64,000 bases of DNA from Desulfovibrio sp. (GCF_034006445.1 NZ_JAVESS010000002.1:1-64000), one strand, 5' to 3'. Counted from the first letter of the stretch, positions 1 through 13,862 are shown. Notes: generated by a model from the sequence alone, not told the origin. Program-made: numbers and translations.

Positions 1-103
1 GCAACCGTACTCCTAGAGGAATGACGGTCACACACGGGCAACCGTTGTGACAGAACCCGGCTTACAGTCCGACTCCCGCATACTGTCAGCCAAAGGCTCA
101 ATC

Positions 104-1360
104 ATGCCTGAAAGTTCCATCCCCCTCTCAGGGCAGATCAAACCCTGGGCCATACTTCTGGCGGCCGGGCAGGGCAGCCGCCTTGCCGCCGCCGCTGACG
201 GCCGTGCCAAGCAGTTTCTGCACTGGCGGGGCGCGCCCCTGTACTGGCACTCCGCCAGGGCCATGAGCCGCAGCGCGGTAGTGGCGGGCATTGTTTTTGT
301 TTTTCCCCAAAACGGACATGCGGAACACGAGGAGAGCCTGCGTGAGCTTCATGCGGCCGAAGATCTGGGCATTCCCTGGCTCACGGCTGTCGGTGGCGAA
401 ATGCGGCAGGATTCCGTACGTAACGCCCTGTGCGTGTTGCCCGCGGATGCCCGTCATGTACTTATCCACGACGCGGCGCGTCCTTTCCTGACGCCCGCTC
501 TGGTGCGCAGCGTCTGCGAAGCTTTGCAGCGCGGCGCGTGCGGGGTTATTCCGGCCGTGCCCGTGACGGACACCATCAAGACCGTTACTGACGGCCTTGT
601 CACAGGAACCTTGCCGCGTCAGGCCCTCATGGCTGTTCAGACGCCACAGGGCTTTTCTTCAGACCTTTTGCGCCAGGCGCATGCCCATGCCAGGGAAACG
701 GGATTGAACGTCACGGATGACGCCTCCCTCCTGGAAGCCATGGGACACCGCGTTCATGTGGTTGAAGGCGAGGCTGCCAACGTGAAAATTACCAATCCCG
801 ACGACCTGGCCCTTTTGCATGAGGCCCCTGCCCTGCCGCGTCCCTGCACCGGCATGGGCTATGATGTGCACCGTTACGGCCCTGGCCGCCCCATGCGACT
901 GGGGGGAATTCTCATTCCCGCAGGCCCCGAGGTTGTGGCCCACTCCGACGGCGATGTCCTCCTTCATGCCCTAACCGATGCCGTGCTCGGCTGCGCGGGC
1001 CTGGGCGATATCGGCCAGCACTTTCCCGACAAAGACCCCCGCTTTGACAACATTTCTTCGGCGCTTCTGCTGGATCAGGCTCTGGACATGGCGCGGCAGG
1101 CAGGCGTGCGCCTGTGCCACGCAGATATGACAGTTGTTGCCCAGACGCCACGCCTTGCGCCCTACCGCGAAGAGATCAAAAAAAATATCGCTCGCCTGCT
1201 GGCTCTGCCGCCCGCCTGCGTCAATCTTAAGGCCAGCACCGAGGAGGGACTGGGCTTTACGGGCCGCGCCGAGGGCATCAAGGCATACGCCGCTGTTACA
1301 GCGTGGGCAGAAGACTGCCCCGCTCTTGTGCCGCCTTCTCCATTGCAACGCGACATCTGA
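104..1360 (+). CDS. ispDF: Bifunctional IspD/IspF isoprenoid enzyme
   Basis: Fusion of 2-C-methyl-D-erythritol 4-phosphate cytidylyltransferase (IspD) and 2-C-methyl-D-erythritol 2,4-cyclodiphosphate synthase (IspF), two cytosolic steps of the MEP isoprenoid pathway. The N-terminal half has the nucleotidyltransferase motif LAAGQGSRL and a following KQF. The C-terminal half (about residues 250-405) has the IspF signatures GYDVHR, HSDGDVLLHALTDA, GDIGQHFPD and the STEEGLGFTGR region. A GTG at 47 is in frame, but the ATG at 104 is preferred because it lies just before the conserved IspD start and has AAAGG upstream. About 418 aa, as expected for the fused form. It heads a tightly packed forward cluster. 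Confidence 0.95.
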   Translation: MPESSIPLSGQIKPWAILLAAGQGSRLAAAADGRAKQFLHWRGAPLYWHSARAMSRSAVVAGIVFVFPQNGHAEHEESLRELHAAEDLGIPWLTAVGGEMRQDSVRNALCVLPADARHVLIHDAARPFLTPALVRSVCEALQRGACGVIPAVPVTDTIKTVTDGLVTGTLPRQALMAVQTPQGFSSDLLRQAHAHARETGLNVTDDASLLEAMGHRVHVVEGEAANVKITNPDDLALLHEAPALPRPCTGMGYDVHRYGPGRPMRLGGILIPAGPEVVAHSDGDVLLHALTDAVLGCAGLGDIGQHFPDKDPRFDNISSALLLDQALDMARQAGVRLCHADMTVVAQTPRLAPYREEIKKNIARLLALPPACVNLKASTEEGLGFTGRAEGIKAYAAVTAWAEDCPALVPPSPLQRDI

Positions 1361-1376
1361 TTCCATAAGGATCGCC

Positions 1377-3140
1377 ATGAACACAGAACTGCACCGTCCC
1401 TGGTTTGCCCACTATGACGCCTTTGTCCCCCGCATTACCGAGCCGTGGGACAAGCCTCTATACGCCATGCTGGACGAAGCCGCGGACAAATATCCCAACC
1501 GCCCGGCGATCATTTTTCATAATACGCGCATTTCCTACAAAAAACTGCACGAATCTGCCGAACTTTTCGCAGGGGCGCTCAAGCGCCTTGGCGTAAAGAC
1601 CGGCCAGCGCGTCGCCCTCATGATGCCCAACATGCCGCAGACGGTCATCGCCTTTTGGGGCATCATCAAGGCCGGGGCAGTGGTGGTCATGACCAATCCA
1701 TTGTATATGGAAAAAGAAATCATGGCCAATATGCAGGACTCCGGGGCGGAACATATTGTCATGCTCGACATGCTCTGGCCGCGCGTTTCCGCTCTGCGTG
1801 ACCGCCTGCCCCTGCGCAATTTTATCATAACCGGTGCGGCCGACGCCCTGTCTTTTCCCCTTAACTGGCTGTACCGTCTTAAAAAGGGCCGTAGCAAAAA
1901 GGCCCCCATCCCCTACGACGGCAAAAACGTTTTTGAGTGGAAAAAACTGTTCAAGGGCGCGGAGCGCTATTCCGCCCCCATTGCCGACCCCATGCATGAC
2001 CCCATCATGCTCCAGTACACGGGCGGCACCACGGGCCTGCCCAAGGGCGTCACCCTGACGCATTCCAACCTGGGCACCAACTGCAGTCAGGTGCTGGACA
2101 TCATCAACGTCAAGGCAGAAGACCACCACACCTTCATATCGCTTCTGCCCTTTTTTCATGTGTATGGTCTTACGACCGGGCTTATCATCCCCATTGCCCT
2201 GGCCGCCACCACCCTGCCGCTGCCCCGGTACGTGCCACAAGACGTGCTGCGCCTCATAGCCAAGCACAAACCCAGCATTTTCCCTGGCGCGCCTTCGGTG
2301 TACATTTCTCTTTTGCAGCAAAAAAATCTGGCCCAATTCAACCTGCACAGCATCAAGATATGCGTGTCCGGCTCGGCGCCGCTGCCAAGAGAAATCTTCC
2401 GCCAGTTTCAGGAAACTACCGGAGCATCCATTCTTGAGGGCTACGGGCTTACCGAGGCATCGCCCATCACCCACTGCAACCCCCTGGGCAGACAGGGGCA
2501 GAAGCCCAACTCCATTGGCATGCCCCTGCCCGGCACCGACGCCCGCATCGTGGATATGGAAGGCGGCTCCCTGACCCTGCCCCCCGGCAAGATGGGTGAA
2601 CTTATCGTCTCGGGGCCGCAGATCATGAGCGGTTACTGGCGGCGGCCCGATGAGTCGGCCAGCGCCCTGCGCAACGGCTGGCTCTATACCGGCGACCTGG
2701 CCACCATGGATGAAGACGGCTATTTTTACATTGTGGACAGAAAGAAGGACATGGTCATTGTCAGCGGTTACAACGTGTACCCCCGAGAGGTGGATGAAGT
2801 ACTGCTGGAACACCCCAAGGTTCAGGAAGCGGTGAGCGTGGGCATACGCGACGATGTTCGCGGTGAAGTGCTCAAGGCATATGTTGTGCCCCAGGAAGGG
2901 GAAGAACTCACCAAGGCCGACATCATCGCCTGGTGCCGCCAGAAGCTTGCCGGATACAAAGTGCCGCGCCTTGTGGAGTTCCGCAAGGAACTGCCCAAGA
3001 CCATTGTGGGCAAAGTACTCAGGCGCGCTCTGCGCGAAGAGGAAGAAGCAAAGATGGCCAAACGCAAGCAGCGCAAGGCGCAAAATGGCACACCAGCCAG
3101 CGCGGCAGGGAATGGCGAAGAACCCATGGGGCATTCCTGA
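1377..3140 (+). CDS. Long-chain acyl-CoA synthetase (AMP-forming)
   Basis: Activates a fatty acid to its acyl-CoA through an acyl-adenylate. The 587-aa protein has the AMP-binding P-loop motif YTGGTTGLPKG near residue 212, GYGLTEASP near 354, the YTGDLATMDEDGYF / DRKKDMVIVSGYNVYP hinge region near 436, and a C-terminal catalytic lysine region PKTIVGKVLRRAL. The start at 1377 has AAGGA upstream and gives the normal N-terminus; the longer frame from 1134 would overlap ispDF. A Lys/Arg-rich tail follows the catalytic domain. Its stop overlaps the dtd start by one base, so the two are translationally coupled. FadD-like, but the chain-length preference cannot be read from sequence. Confidence 0.93.
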   Translation: MNTELHRPWFAHYDAFVPRITEPWDKPLYAMLDEAADKYPNRPAIIFHNTRISYKKLHESAELFAGALKRLGVKTGQRVALMMPNMPQTVIAFWGIIKAGAVVVMTNPLYMEKEIMANMQDSGAEHIVMLDMLWPRVSALRDRLPLRNFIITGAADALSFPLNWLYRLKKGRSKKAPIPYDGKNVFEWKKLFKGAERYSAPIADPMHDPIMLQYTGGTTGLPKGVTLTHSNLGTNCSQVLDIINVKAEDHHTFISLLPFFHVYGLTTGLIIPIALAATTLPLPRYVPQDVLRLIAKHKPSIFPGAPSVYISLLQQKNLAQFNLHSIKICVSGSAPLPREIFRQFQETTGASILEGYGLTEASPITHCNPLGRQGQKPNSIGMPLPGTDARIVDMEGGSLTLPPGKMGELIVSGPQIMSGYWRRPDESASALRNGWLYTGDLATMDEDGYFYIVDRKKDMVIVSGYNVYPREVDEVLLEHPKVQEAVSVGIRDDVRGEVLKAYVVPQEGEELTKADIIAWCRQKLAGYKVPRLVEFRKELPKTIVGKVLRRALREEEEAKMAKRKQRKAQNGTPASAAGNGEEPMGHS

Positions 3141-3622
3141 TGCGTATTCTGGCCCAAAGGGTCACGGAAGCTTCCGTCAGCGTTGATGGCCGCCAGGTGG
3201 CGGCCATCGGCCCTGGCATTATGGCTCTGGTGGGCTTTGGGCAGGAAGACGGGCCTGATTTCAATACAAGCCCGGCATTTCAGGGCATGGCGCATAAGCT
3301 GCTTGGTTTGCGCATCTTTCCCGGCCAGGGCGAACTTGCCCACAAGTTTCATACTTCGCTTGAAGAGTTTGGCGGCCAGCTTCTTCTTGTCCCCCAGTTC
3401 ACCCTGTACGCAGACTGCCGCAAAGGGCGACGCCCATCCTTTACCGATGCGGGAAACCCCGACTGGGCAAGACCCATGTTTGACTATTTTGTGAAGATGG
3501 TTGACGAATCTTGTGCCGTCAGCGTATCTTCAGGCATCTTCGGTGCCGATATGGCGGTACGCCTGTGCAACTGGGGACCTGTCACCATATGGCTTGATTC
3601 GGCAAATCTTTTTGCCAGTTGA
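3140..3622 (+). CDS. dtd: D-aminoacyl-tRNA deacylase
   Basis: Cytosolic editing enzyme that hydrolyses D-aminoacyl-tRNA (and Gly-tRNA(Ala) in this family). The DTD signatures are clear: N-terminal MRILAQRVTEASVSV, VPQFTLYAD (usual form SQFTLYAD), and the C-terminal NWGPVTIWLDS, which corresponds to the NxGPVT motif. At 160 aa it is slightly longer than the usual ~145, from a small C-terminal extension. The ATG overlaps the upstream stop by one base. Confidence 0.94.
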   Translation: MRILAQRVTEASVSVDGRQVAAIGPGIMALVGFGQEDGPDFNTSPAFQGMAHKLLGLRIFPGQGELAHKFHTSLEEFGGQLLLVPQFTLYADCRKGRRPSFTDAGNPDWARPMFDYFVKMVDESCAVSVSSGIFGADMAVRLCNWGPVTIWLDSANLFAS

Positions 3623-3648
3623 CGCCCGCGTAGCCTGGAGGGCAGCCT

Positions 3649-4002
3649 GTGTTTACCCTGCAAGCGGAGTCTCATAAAAACGTCACGGTTCTGCGTTATC
3701 TGGGCGATATGCTCTTGCCTGATGTTCCCCAGTTCAGCCGCCAACTGGAAGCACACCTTCTGGCCCCTGGCATCAAACAGGTTATTCTGGATCTGAGCCA
3801 CGTTGACAAGGTGGACTCCTCCGGGCTGGGAGTGCTTGTGAGCGCCAGCACCAAGAGCCGGGGGCACGGCAGAAGACTGGTTCTCCTGACACCGGCGCCT
3901 CATGTGGCGGAGCTTTTGAAAAAAGTGGAAATTGAGGGTTTTTTTCCCACTTTTGACAGCGAAGAGGAATTGAAGGGCTATATCCCCGACGCTGCGGACT
4001 GA
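3649..4002 (+). CDS. STAS-domain anti-sigma factor antagonist
   Basis: A 117-aa single STAS domain protein of the SpoIIAA/RsbV type, which binds an anti-sigma factor or kinase partner and is switched by phosphorylation of a serine. The diagnostic motif is VDSSGLGVLV, containing the phosphorylatable serine. The start is GTG with a good TGGAGGG ribosome site 7 bases upstream. No anti-sigma kinase is adjacent. It sits 26 bases after dtd and before the FapA-like gene, so it probably shares their transcript. Confidence 0.88.
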   Translation: MFTLQAESHKNVTVLRYLGDMLLPDVPQFSRQLEAHLLAPGIKQVILDLSHVDKVDSSGLGVLVSASTKSRGHGRRLVLLTPAPHVAELLKKVEIEGFFPTFDSEEELKGYIPDAAD

Positions 4003-4040
4003 CCGCCCGGGCGCATGCTTACAGGCTTTACGGATGGTGC

Positions 4041-8376
<4,336 letters not shown>

Positions 8377-8547
8377 AAATTGTTCCTTTTCCGCCAACAT
8401 GCGCCGTGCTTGCGGCCCTGTCCTCTCCCCCCCAATTCCGGCAATACTTGCCTTTTCCTTCAAACGCCATAAAACATAACATACCAATATTATTATTTTT
8501 ATATTTTGGAACACTCTTTGAATGGGAAGGACATCAAGGAGTGCACG

Positions 8548-10413
8548 ATGCAGATTATTCCCACAAGCGCCGGATCATTTGATTCCTTCATCAGCAGCAC
8601 CAAGGAAGACTCTTCCTTTGCTGACTTTTTCGCTTCTGTGCATGACGCTATCAACAGCATGCAAGAAGGTGAAAACGTCTCGGTTAGTTCAGCGCTTGAG
8701 GAAGAGCAGCCCGCAGCCGCTGCGCCCAAGGTACAGAGTCCCTACAGCCGCGCCACTACCAATGGCGTAACATATACTCTTGATGAGGTGTGCTTCACCA
8801 AGCAGGAACTGACGCAGCTGCGCTACGACCTTGTGAAGGCCGGAGCGCCAGAAACCGCCCTGAAAAAGCTTGATGCTCTGGCAGGACAGCCCGACGGCGC
8901 AACCCTTGCTCAGGTTATGGCCAGCTTACAGACCTTGGACGGCGCGCCCCAACTCAGTGATGACGATAAGGCCCAGATCACCTCGCTGCTCAAAAAAATA
9001 GACCCTTCGGGCGTTCTGGACGCACGGGTGCAGCAGCTCATGGCCGAAGGCAAAGGAGAAGCGGCGCTCGGCACTGTCTATGCTTTTATTTCACAGATGG
9101 ACGCCACCACGACTCTTGAGGTGGGCGCGACAGAAGCCCTTGCCTTCGGGCGCGGTCTGGGACTTGATACCTCAAGCCTGCAAACACTGGTCAACACTTT
9201 TGGCGGCAACAGCAGCGCCAATCTTCTTGTTGGACAGTTTTCCACACTCATGGCTCCTGCAAGCGGTTTTTTCAATGAGCAAAAGACAGCCCAAAAGCAA
9301 CTGGACACTGCCCTGCAAACGACCTTGCAGCCCCTTGTGAGCAAGGCCCGCGCCCGTACGGAAAAAGAACGTCAGGCAGCCGCCCTGCGCATAAAAGAAG
9401 CCCAGCAAAGCAAGGTTCTCATCAGCAAAACGGTATCCAAAAACAGCCGTCAGATGCTGGACGAGACGTTGAATGCTGCGGGCAATGAAGGCACAAGCCC
9501 CGTTGACGCCGAAAGCGCACTGCGCCAGAGCGACGCCATAAGCAGAAAGCTTGACGGCAGCCAGAGCGCCGGTATTGGCCATGCAGGAAGTCAGGAAGCA
9601 AAAGCTTCTGCCGACACAGGGTTTTCCAAGGTTTCTTCCAACAGGGATCAGGCATCCAACACCCAGAGCGCCACCAACAGGCGCTCCGAAGATACGCCTC
9701 TGACGCGCGCAACTGACGAGCGCCAAAACGATACAGGCCGCCGCCACTCGAGCGAGAACCGCCAGGACGCCAACGGCGGGACTGAGCGTGATTCATCCTG
9801 GAATGAGCTCACCCGCAAAGTTGAAACAAGCCCCATCCTTACCATGCGGCAGGACACTCAGGTCGCGCCTTCCATAATGCATAATCCCAATGTTGTCCTT
9901 GAGCAGACCGAAGCCGTTGCGCAGCCCGCCCCCCTGGCGAGGTATGTTGGGCAGCAAGTTGAGCAGGGCCTGCTTTCAAGTTCCCGCAATGGCACGACGC
10001 GTCTTGACCTGCAGCTGCACCCGCAGGAACTGGGGGCCATCACCCTCAGCCTCAGCCTGCGCAATGGCGAGGTGAGCGCGACCATACGCTCCGAAAAAAC
10101 AGAGACCGCCGAAATTGTCACCCGCCAGCTTGATGCCATCCGCGCCAACCTTGAACAGCAAGGCCTTAAAGTTGACAAGGTGGAAGTGCAACTGAGTTCG
10201 CACCAGCAGGACGAAAATGCCTGGCAAAATCTGGATCAGCACAACTCATGGCAGGAAGAAGATGCCCGGCGTGAAGAACTTGCGCGGTTAAAGCAACTTT
10301 CAACAATGCGAAATCCTACAGATAATTCTGATGGAACCATTTTGGAACAGCCTGTGCATTCTTCTGCCCATGCGGCAAGATATGCCACCCGTTCATTAAA
10401 TGTGGTGGCGTAA
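8548..10413 (+). CDS. fliK: Flagellar hook-length control protein FliK
   Basis: 621-aa secreted molecular ruler that sets hook length and triggers the export switch. The C-terminal Flg_hook domain is recognisable at about residues 480-555 (LDLQLHPQELGAITLSLSLR, then a helix and VDKVEVQL). The long middle is low-complexity, rich in Ser, Asn, Gln, Asp and Arg, as usual for FliK. The start at 8548 follows AAGGAG at 8536; an in-frame TTG at 8506 has no such signal. The position directly before flgD and flgE supports the call. Confidence 0.9.
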   Translation: MQIIPTSAGSFDSFISSTKEDSSFADFFASVHDAINSMQEGENVSVSSALEEEQPAAAAPKVQSPYSRATTNGVTYTLDEVCFTKQELTQLRYDLVKAGAPETALKKLDALAGQPDGATLAQVMASLQTLDGAPQLSDDDKAQITSLLKKIDPSGVLDARVQQLMAEGKGEAALGTVYAFISQMDATTTLEVGATEALAFGRGLGLDTSSLQTLVNTFGGNSSANLLVGQFSTLMAPASGFFNEQKTAQKQLDTALQTTLQPLVSKARARTEKERQAAALRIKEAQQSKVLISKTVSKNSRQMLDETLNAAGNEGTSPVDAESALRQSDAISRKLDGSQSAGIGHAGSQEAKASADTGFSKVSSNRDQASNTQSATNRRSEDTPLTRATDERQNDTGRRHSSENRQDANGGTERDSSWNELTRKVETSPILTMRQDTQVAPSIMHNPNVVLEQTEAVAQPAPLARYVGQQVEQGLLSSSRNGTTRLDLQLHPQELGAITLSLSLRNGEVSATIRSEKTETAEIVTRQLDAIRANLEQQGLKVDKVEVQLSSHQQDENAWQNLDQHNSWQEEDARREELARLKQLSTMRNPTDNSDGTILEQPVHSSAHAARYATRSLNVVA

Positions 10414-10439
10414 AACCAGCCGAGCGTAAGGAACAAGCC

Positions 10440-11390
10440 ATGGCCAGCACCATTACCAATTCACTGAACCAGACCAACAATGAGTTCAATACCGCCCTGA
10501 GCAAGCAGAAGGGCAGTAGTCTGGACAAGGACTCCTTCATGCTTTTGCTGGTGACGCAGTTCAAGTATCAGGACCCCTTGAATCCGATGGATGATAAGGA
10601 ATTTATTGCCCAGATGGCGCAGTTCTCCAGTCTTGAGCAGCTCATGAACCTCAATACGAGCATGGAAAGCCTTACAACTGCCACCAACAATCAGCAGATG
10701 ATCAACGCCACTTCCTACATAGGCAAGCAGGTGACGATTTCGGGCAACTCCATAGGCAAGACTACTGACGAGACGACCAAGGAAACCACCATCACGCGTT
10801 TCCGTTACTCTCCTGCGGACAATACCGCTGGCGGAACCATCACGGTTCGCGATGCCGATAACAATGCCGTCTACGTCGAAGAGCTCAGCGCCAAGAACAA
10901 GGGTACGACTTACGAATTCTTATGGAACGGCAAGAACACTGACGGCACTGTGGCAGGCGACGGCGTATACACGGTCAACCTTGTACTGCGCGACAGCAAG
11001 GGGGACGCTGTTCTTTCTGACCAGGTGGTGGACGCCAAGGTAACAGGCGTTGTGACTGATAGCGGCGTGGTTTACCTCGGCCTTGAGGGCGGCCAGCTCA
11101 TGCCCCTTGCCAATGTACGCCAGGTCATGCTGCCCGCGACAACAACTGCAACTGACAGCAGTGGCACAAGCACGGGTACAACCACCGACAGCAGCACGGC
11201 CACCGCGAGCAGTGCAGTAGCATCCAGTGCAGCAGCCATAAGTACGGCAGTCAGCAATGCGGCAGCCAGCAGCGCTGCGGCCATCAAGACGGCAGCCAGT
11301 GACGCGGCAGCCAGCAGCGCAGCGGCCATCAAGGCGGCAGCCAGCGACGCGGCAGCCAACAGCAACATCAGTCTGAGCGACGTGCTTTAA
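10440..11390 (+). CDS. flgD: Flagellar hook capping protein FlgD
   Basis: 316-aa hook cap scaffold needed for FlgE polymerisation. The N-terminal FlgD domain contains DSFMLLLVTQFKYQDPLNPMD followed by FIAQMAQFSSLEQLMNL; the middle has the Tudor/FnIII-like hook-cap region (YEFLWNGKNTDGTVAGDGVY). The last ~80 residues are unusual: a Thr/Ser stretch followed by repeated Ala-Ser units such as AASSAAAIKTAASDA. The ATG has AAGGAACAAGCC upstream and lies 26 bases after fliK. Confidence 0.93.
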   Translation: MASTITNSLNQTNNEFNTALSKQKGSSLDKDSFMLLLVTQFKYQDPLNPMDDKEFIAQMAQFSSLEQLMNLNTSMESLTTATNNQQMINATSYIGKQVTISGNSIGKTTDETTKETTITRFRYSPADNTAGGTITVRDADNNAVYVEELSAKNKGTTYEFLWNGKNTDGTVAGDGVYTVNLVLRDSKGDAVLSDQVVDAKVTGVVTDSGVVYLGLEGGQLMPLANVRQVMLPATTTATDSSGTSTGTTTDSSTATASSAVASSAAAISTAVSNAAASSAAAIKTAASDAAASSAAAIKAAASDAAANSNISLSDVL

Positions 11391-11485
11391 CAACTGTAAA
11401 TCGGCAAAATGGGCCAAGGCAGCGCATAATAACGCGCCCGCTCAATAATAAAGATATCCCCCTATCCCAAGACACGGAGGAAGTT

Positions 11486-13312
11486 ATGGGTCTTTCAGCC
11501 AGCATGTGGACAAGCGTTTCAGGCCTGCTCACCCACGGCCAAAAAATGAACGTGGTCGGCAACAATATAGCCAACGTGAGTACTCTTGGATTCAAGAGCC
11601 AGCGTATGGACTTCAACGATTATCTGTACAGGGGCATCGGCACAACCAGCGGCACCAGCCAGATCGGCGCGGGAGCCGGCGTGTACGCCATCCTGGGCGA
11701 TTTTTCGCAGGGGTCGCTTGAGACCACCAACTCAGCCACTGACCTTGCTATTGACGGCAATGGGTTCTTCCAGGTGCGCAAGCCCAACAGCGAGCAGATG
11801 TATTACTCACGCGCTGGCGACTTTTATTTCAACAAAAGCCGTGAACTCCAGAACCCTGAGGGCTATTTGCTGCAAGGCTGGAAGGTTAACAACGAAAAGA
11901 AGCTGACGTTCAACAACGGCGCTACCAACCTTGGCAATGCCAATCTGAGCAAGTCGGCGTATGTTGGTTCAGGAACCCCCACGGACATCGTGCTGGACAG
12001 CTGGAATATCGTTCCCCAGCAGACCACCAACGTCACTTTCACCATGGGGCTTACCAATGATGGCAATGGTGATCGCACCACAAGCAGCACCAGCCCCATG
12101 ACCGCCCTCTTTGATCTGTGGGATGGGAAAAGCACCCCGCCAATAGCCGATACCGCCTATGCCACGCAGTCCAGCATTGATGTCTACGATGAAGGCGGCG
12201 GCACCCATACAATGACGGTCTACTATGACCAGGTTGACGCCAGCAAAACAGATTCCAACGGTGATTCCATCTACAATATCAAAGGATTGCCCGCCGGATA
12301 CACGGTGTATGAATATCTGGTCACCATTCCCCCTTCGCAGGACAACCGCAGCTTTGGCGGCACAGGGTACAATGAGGCCACCAACACCTGGACTACTGAG
12401 CCGACCAAGTTTTACAACGACCCCACGGCTGGCACCAACAAGAATGCGGGTGTGCTCATGAGCGGCGTCATGATCTTTAACGCCAGTGGTCAGCTGGTCA
12501 ACCAGACCGCCTACACCTATGGCGCTACGGAAACGCCTGCCGCCAACAACCAGGTGGCCGTGGATCCTTCGCTCAAAACTTCCTGGCAGCCAACCAAGGT
12601 GTCCAGCAACGGGCTGCCGGTTTTTTCCGCCAACTTCACGGGACAACCCTTGGCCAACAGTGTGAGCGAAACCATGTCCAGTGGCGCGGGAACGCCTGTA
12701 AGCCAGGTGCAGAATTACATTACAGAACTGGATTTCGGCCTCAAAAGCATGGGCACGCCTACGTGGACGAATAATACGACAACACTCGCCGACCTGGCGG
12801 TGCACAGTCCTACTCCACCTGCCACGACGCCTACCCCGTACGTAGACTACTCCAATGTTCCCACCATGACCACCGGGCAACGCCAGGAATACGCCAGCGT
12901 GGCCAACACGACATCCTATACTGTACAAAACCGCACTCAGGATGGCTATGCTTCGGGTACATTGAGCAACGTGAGCATAGATAACTCCGGCGTCGTTCAT
13001 GGGGTCTACTCCAACGGCAAAACCTTGCCCTTGTATCAGATAGCTCTGTATGATTTTCAGAATCATCAGGGTCTGTATCGCGAAGGCGGCAACCTCTTCT
13101 CTGCGACAAATGATTCCGGCGAACCGCGACTGGGCGTGGCGGGCGACAATGGCTTTGGCACGACACGAGCTTACAATATTGAACAGTCCAACGTGGATAT
13201 GACCACAGAGTTCGTGCAGATGATTTCTACTCAACGTGGCTTCCAGGCGAACTCCAAGGGCATCACAACCGTGGACACCATGCTGGAAACCGTTATCGGC
13301 ATGAAGAGATAG
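11486..13312 (+). CDS. flgE: Flagellar hook protein FlgE
   Basis: 608-aa structural subunit of the hook, exported by the flagellar type III system. The N-terminal rod/hook helix is typical (SMWTSVSGLLTHG, then VVGNNIANVSTLGFKSQR), as is the C-terminal helix NVDMTTEFVQMISTQRGFQAN. The variable middle (about residues 150-500) carries the larger surface domains, making it longer than enterobacterial FlgE. CGGAGGAAG precedes the ATG. It is the last gene of the forward block; a strong terminator follows at 13415. Confidence 0.95.
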   Translation: MGLSASMWTSVSGLLTHGQKMNVVGNNIANVSTLGFKSQRMDFNDYLYRGIGTTSGTSQIGAGAGVYAILGDFSQGSLETTNSATDLAIDGNGFFQVRKPNSEQMYYSRAGDFYFNKSRELQNPEGYLLQGWKVNNEKKLTFNNGATNLGNANLSKSAYVGSGTPTDIVLDSWNIVPQQTTNVTFTMGLTNDGNGDRTTSSTSPMTALFDLWDGKSTPPIADTAYATQSSIDVYDEGGGTHTMTVYYDQVDASKTDSNGDSIYNIKGLPAGYTVYEYLVTIPPSQDNRSFGGTGYNEATNTWTTEPTKFYNDPTAGTNKNAGVLMSGVMIFNASGQLVNQTAYTYGATETPAANNQVAVDPSLKTSWQPTKVSSNGLPVFSANFTGQPLANSVSETMSSGAGTPVSQVQNYITELDFGLKSMGTPTWTNNTTTLADLAVHSPTPPATTPTPYVDYSNVPTMTTGQRQEYASVANTTSYTVQNRTQDGYASGTLSNVSIDNSGVVHGVYSNGKTLPLYQIALYDFQNHQGLYREGGNLFSATNDSGEPRLGVAGDNGFGTTRAYNIEQSNVDMTTEFVQMISTQRGFQANSKGITTVDTMLETVIGMKR

Positions 13313-13334
13313 TAAGAAATCTGTTTGAAAGGAT

Positions 13335-13374
13335 GGAGGGTTCGGCTCAAGCGCAGTCGAAAGCCGAACCCTCC
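13335..13374 (+). other. 13-bp stem hairpin after flgE
   Basis: Perfect inverted repeat, 13335-13347 against 13362-13374, with a 14-base loop, just after the flgE stop. It has no T-run, so it may be an RNA stability element or an attenuator rather than a complete terminator. Confidence 0.6.
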
Positions 13375-13414
13375 GCAGCGTTGGGGATAGCGCTGTACCC
13401 TTTCCTTCCGTGCA

Positions 13415-13443
13415 GGCGTCGGCCATTATGGCCGACGCCTTTT
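13415..13443 (+). terminator. Rho-independent terminator of the flagellar cluster
   Basis: A 10-bp perfect GC-rich stem (13415-13424 with 13430-13439), a 5-base loop and a short T-run. It lies about 100 bases after flgE. The remaining stretch to 13729 contains no convincing gene. Confidence 0.85.
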
Positions 13444-13729
13444 CGTGTGGCCCCTCTGGCTGGCGCAAAACGGCTGGGTTTTCCCAGCAGGTCATTTTTG
13501 CGAAGACGCGCTTTAGAGGTCTTGACGCGCCAGCTCCGTCATGAACCGCGCGGACACCGCGCAAATATCCCGCGTATACGCTTTGAACCAAACGCCTGCC
13601 AGGCTTTTACAGGCCAGCTTCAAAGTAAAATTGCCCTGACTGTGAAGCATGGTTGGGGCAACACGGCCCAGCATGCCAGCCCCTGCCAGCGCTTTGTGTA
13701 ACATGACGAAAAAAATTATAAAATTCTGC

Positions 13730-13758
13730 TTGACACTTTGCTGTTTTTTCCCTTAAAA
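13730..13758 (+). promoter_or_regulatory. Sigma-70-type promoter of tRNA-Glu
   Basis: TTGACA at 13730-13735 and TTAAAA at 13753-13758 with a 17-base spacer, placed about 17 bases upstream of the mature tRNA 5' end. Confidence 0.7.
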
Positions 13759-13774
13759 GAACACCTCACAGCGC

Positions 13775-13851
13775 GTCCCCATCGTCTAGCCGGCCCAGGA
13801 CAACGGCCTTTCACGCCGTCGACAGGGGTTCAAATCCCCTTGGGGACGCCA
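13775..13851 (+). tRNA. tRNA-Glu (anticodon TTC)
   Basis: A full cloverleaf can be folded: acceptor GTCCCCA pairing with TGGGGAC, anticodon stem ACGGC/GCCGT with loop CTTTCAC giving anticodon TTC, and a T arm AGGGG-TTCAAAT-CCCCT. The 3' CCA is encoded (13849-13851). The sequence closely matches the familiar bacterial tRNA-Glu. Its 3' end forms the left copy of a 26-bp direct repeat whose other copy is at 37997, so this tRNA is the integration site of the island; the tRNA remains intact after insertion. Confidence 0.96.
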
Positions 13852-13859
13852 ATGAAAAT
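13834..13859 (+). repeat. attL: left 26-bp direct repeat
   Basis: Overlaps the tRNA-Glu 3' end (ATCCCCTTGGGGACGCCA then ATGAAAAT). Identical to 37997-38022; the bases immediately outside the repeat differ on both sides. Confidence 0.9.
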
Positions 13860-13862
13860 AAT

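Noticed and set aside
1..103. Upstream gene end or RNA at the window start
   Set aside because: Only about 100 bases; a short inverted TCACA/TGTGA pair is visible but nothing that can be assigned.
1458..3134. 558-aa open frame antisense to the acyl-CoA synthetase
   Set aside because: It mirrors a strongly conserved gene, is His/Gln/Gly-rich without motifs, and is a high-GC shadow frame. The 540-aa frame antisense to flgE (11969-13591) is rejected for the same reason.
8508..8520. Sigma-54 promoter just before fliK
   Set aside because: GG and GA spaced by 10 bases, but the -12 GC is missing and the site is too close to the start codon.
13513..13704. Reverse-strand 63-aa frame upstream of tRNA-Glu
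   Set aside because: No family resemblance and no clear ribosome site; it overlaps the tRNA promoter region.
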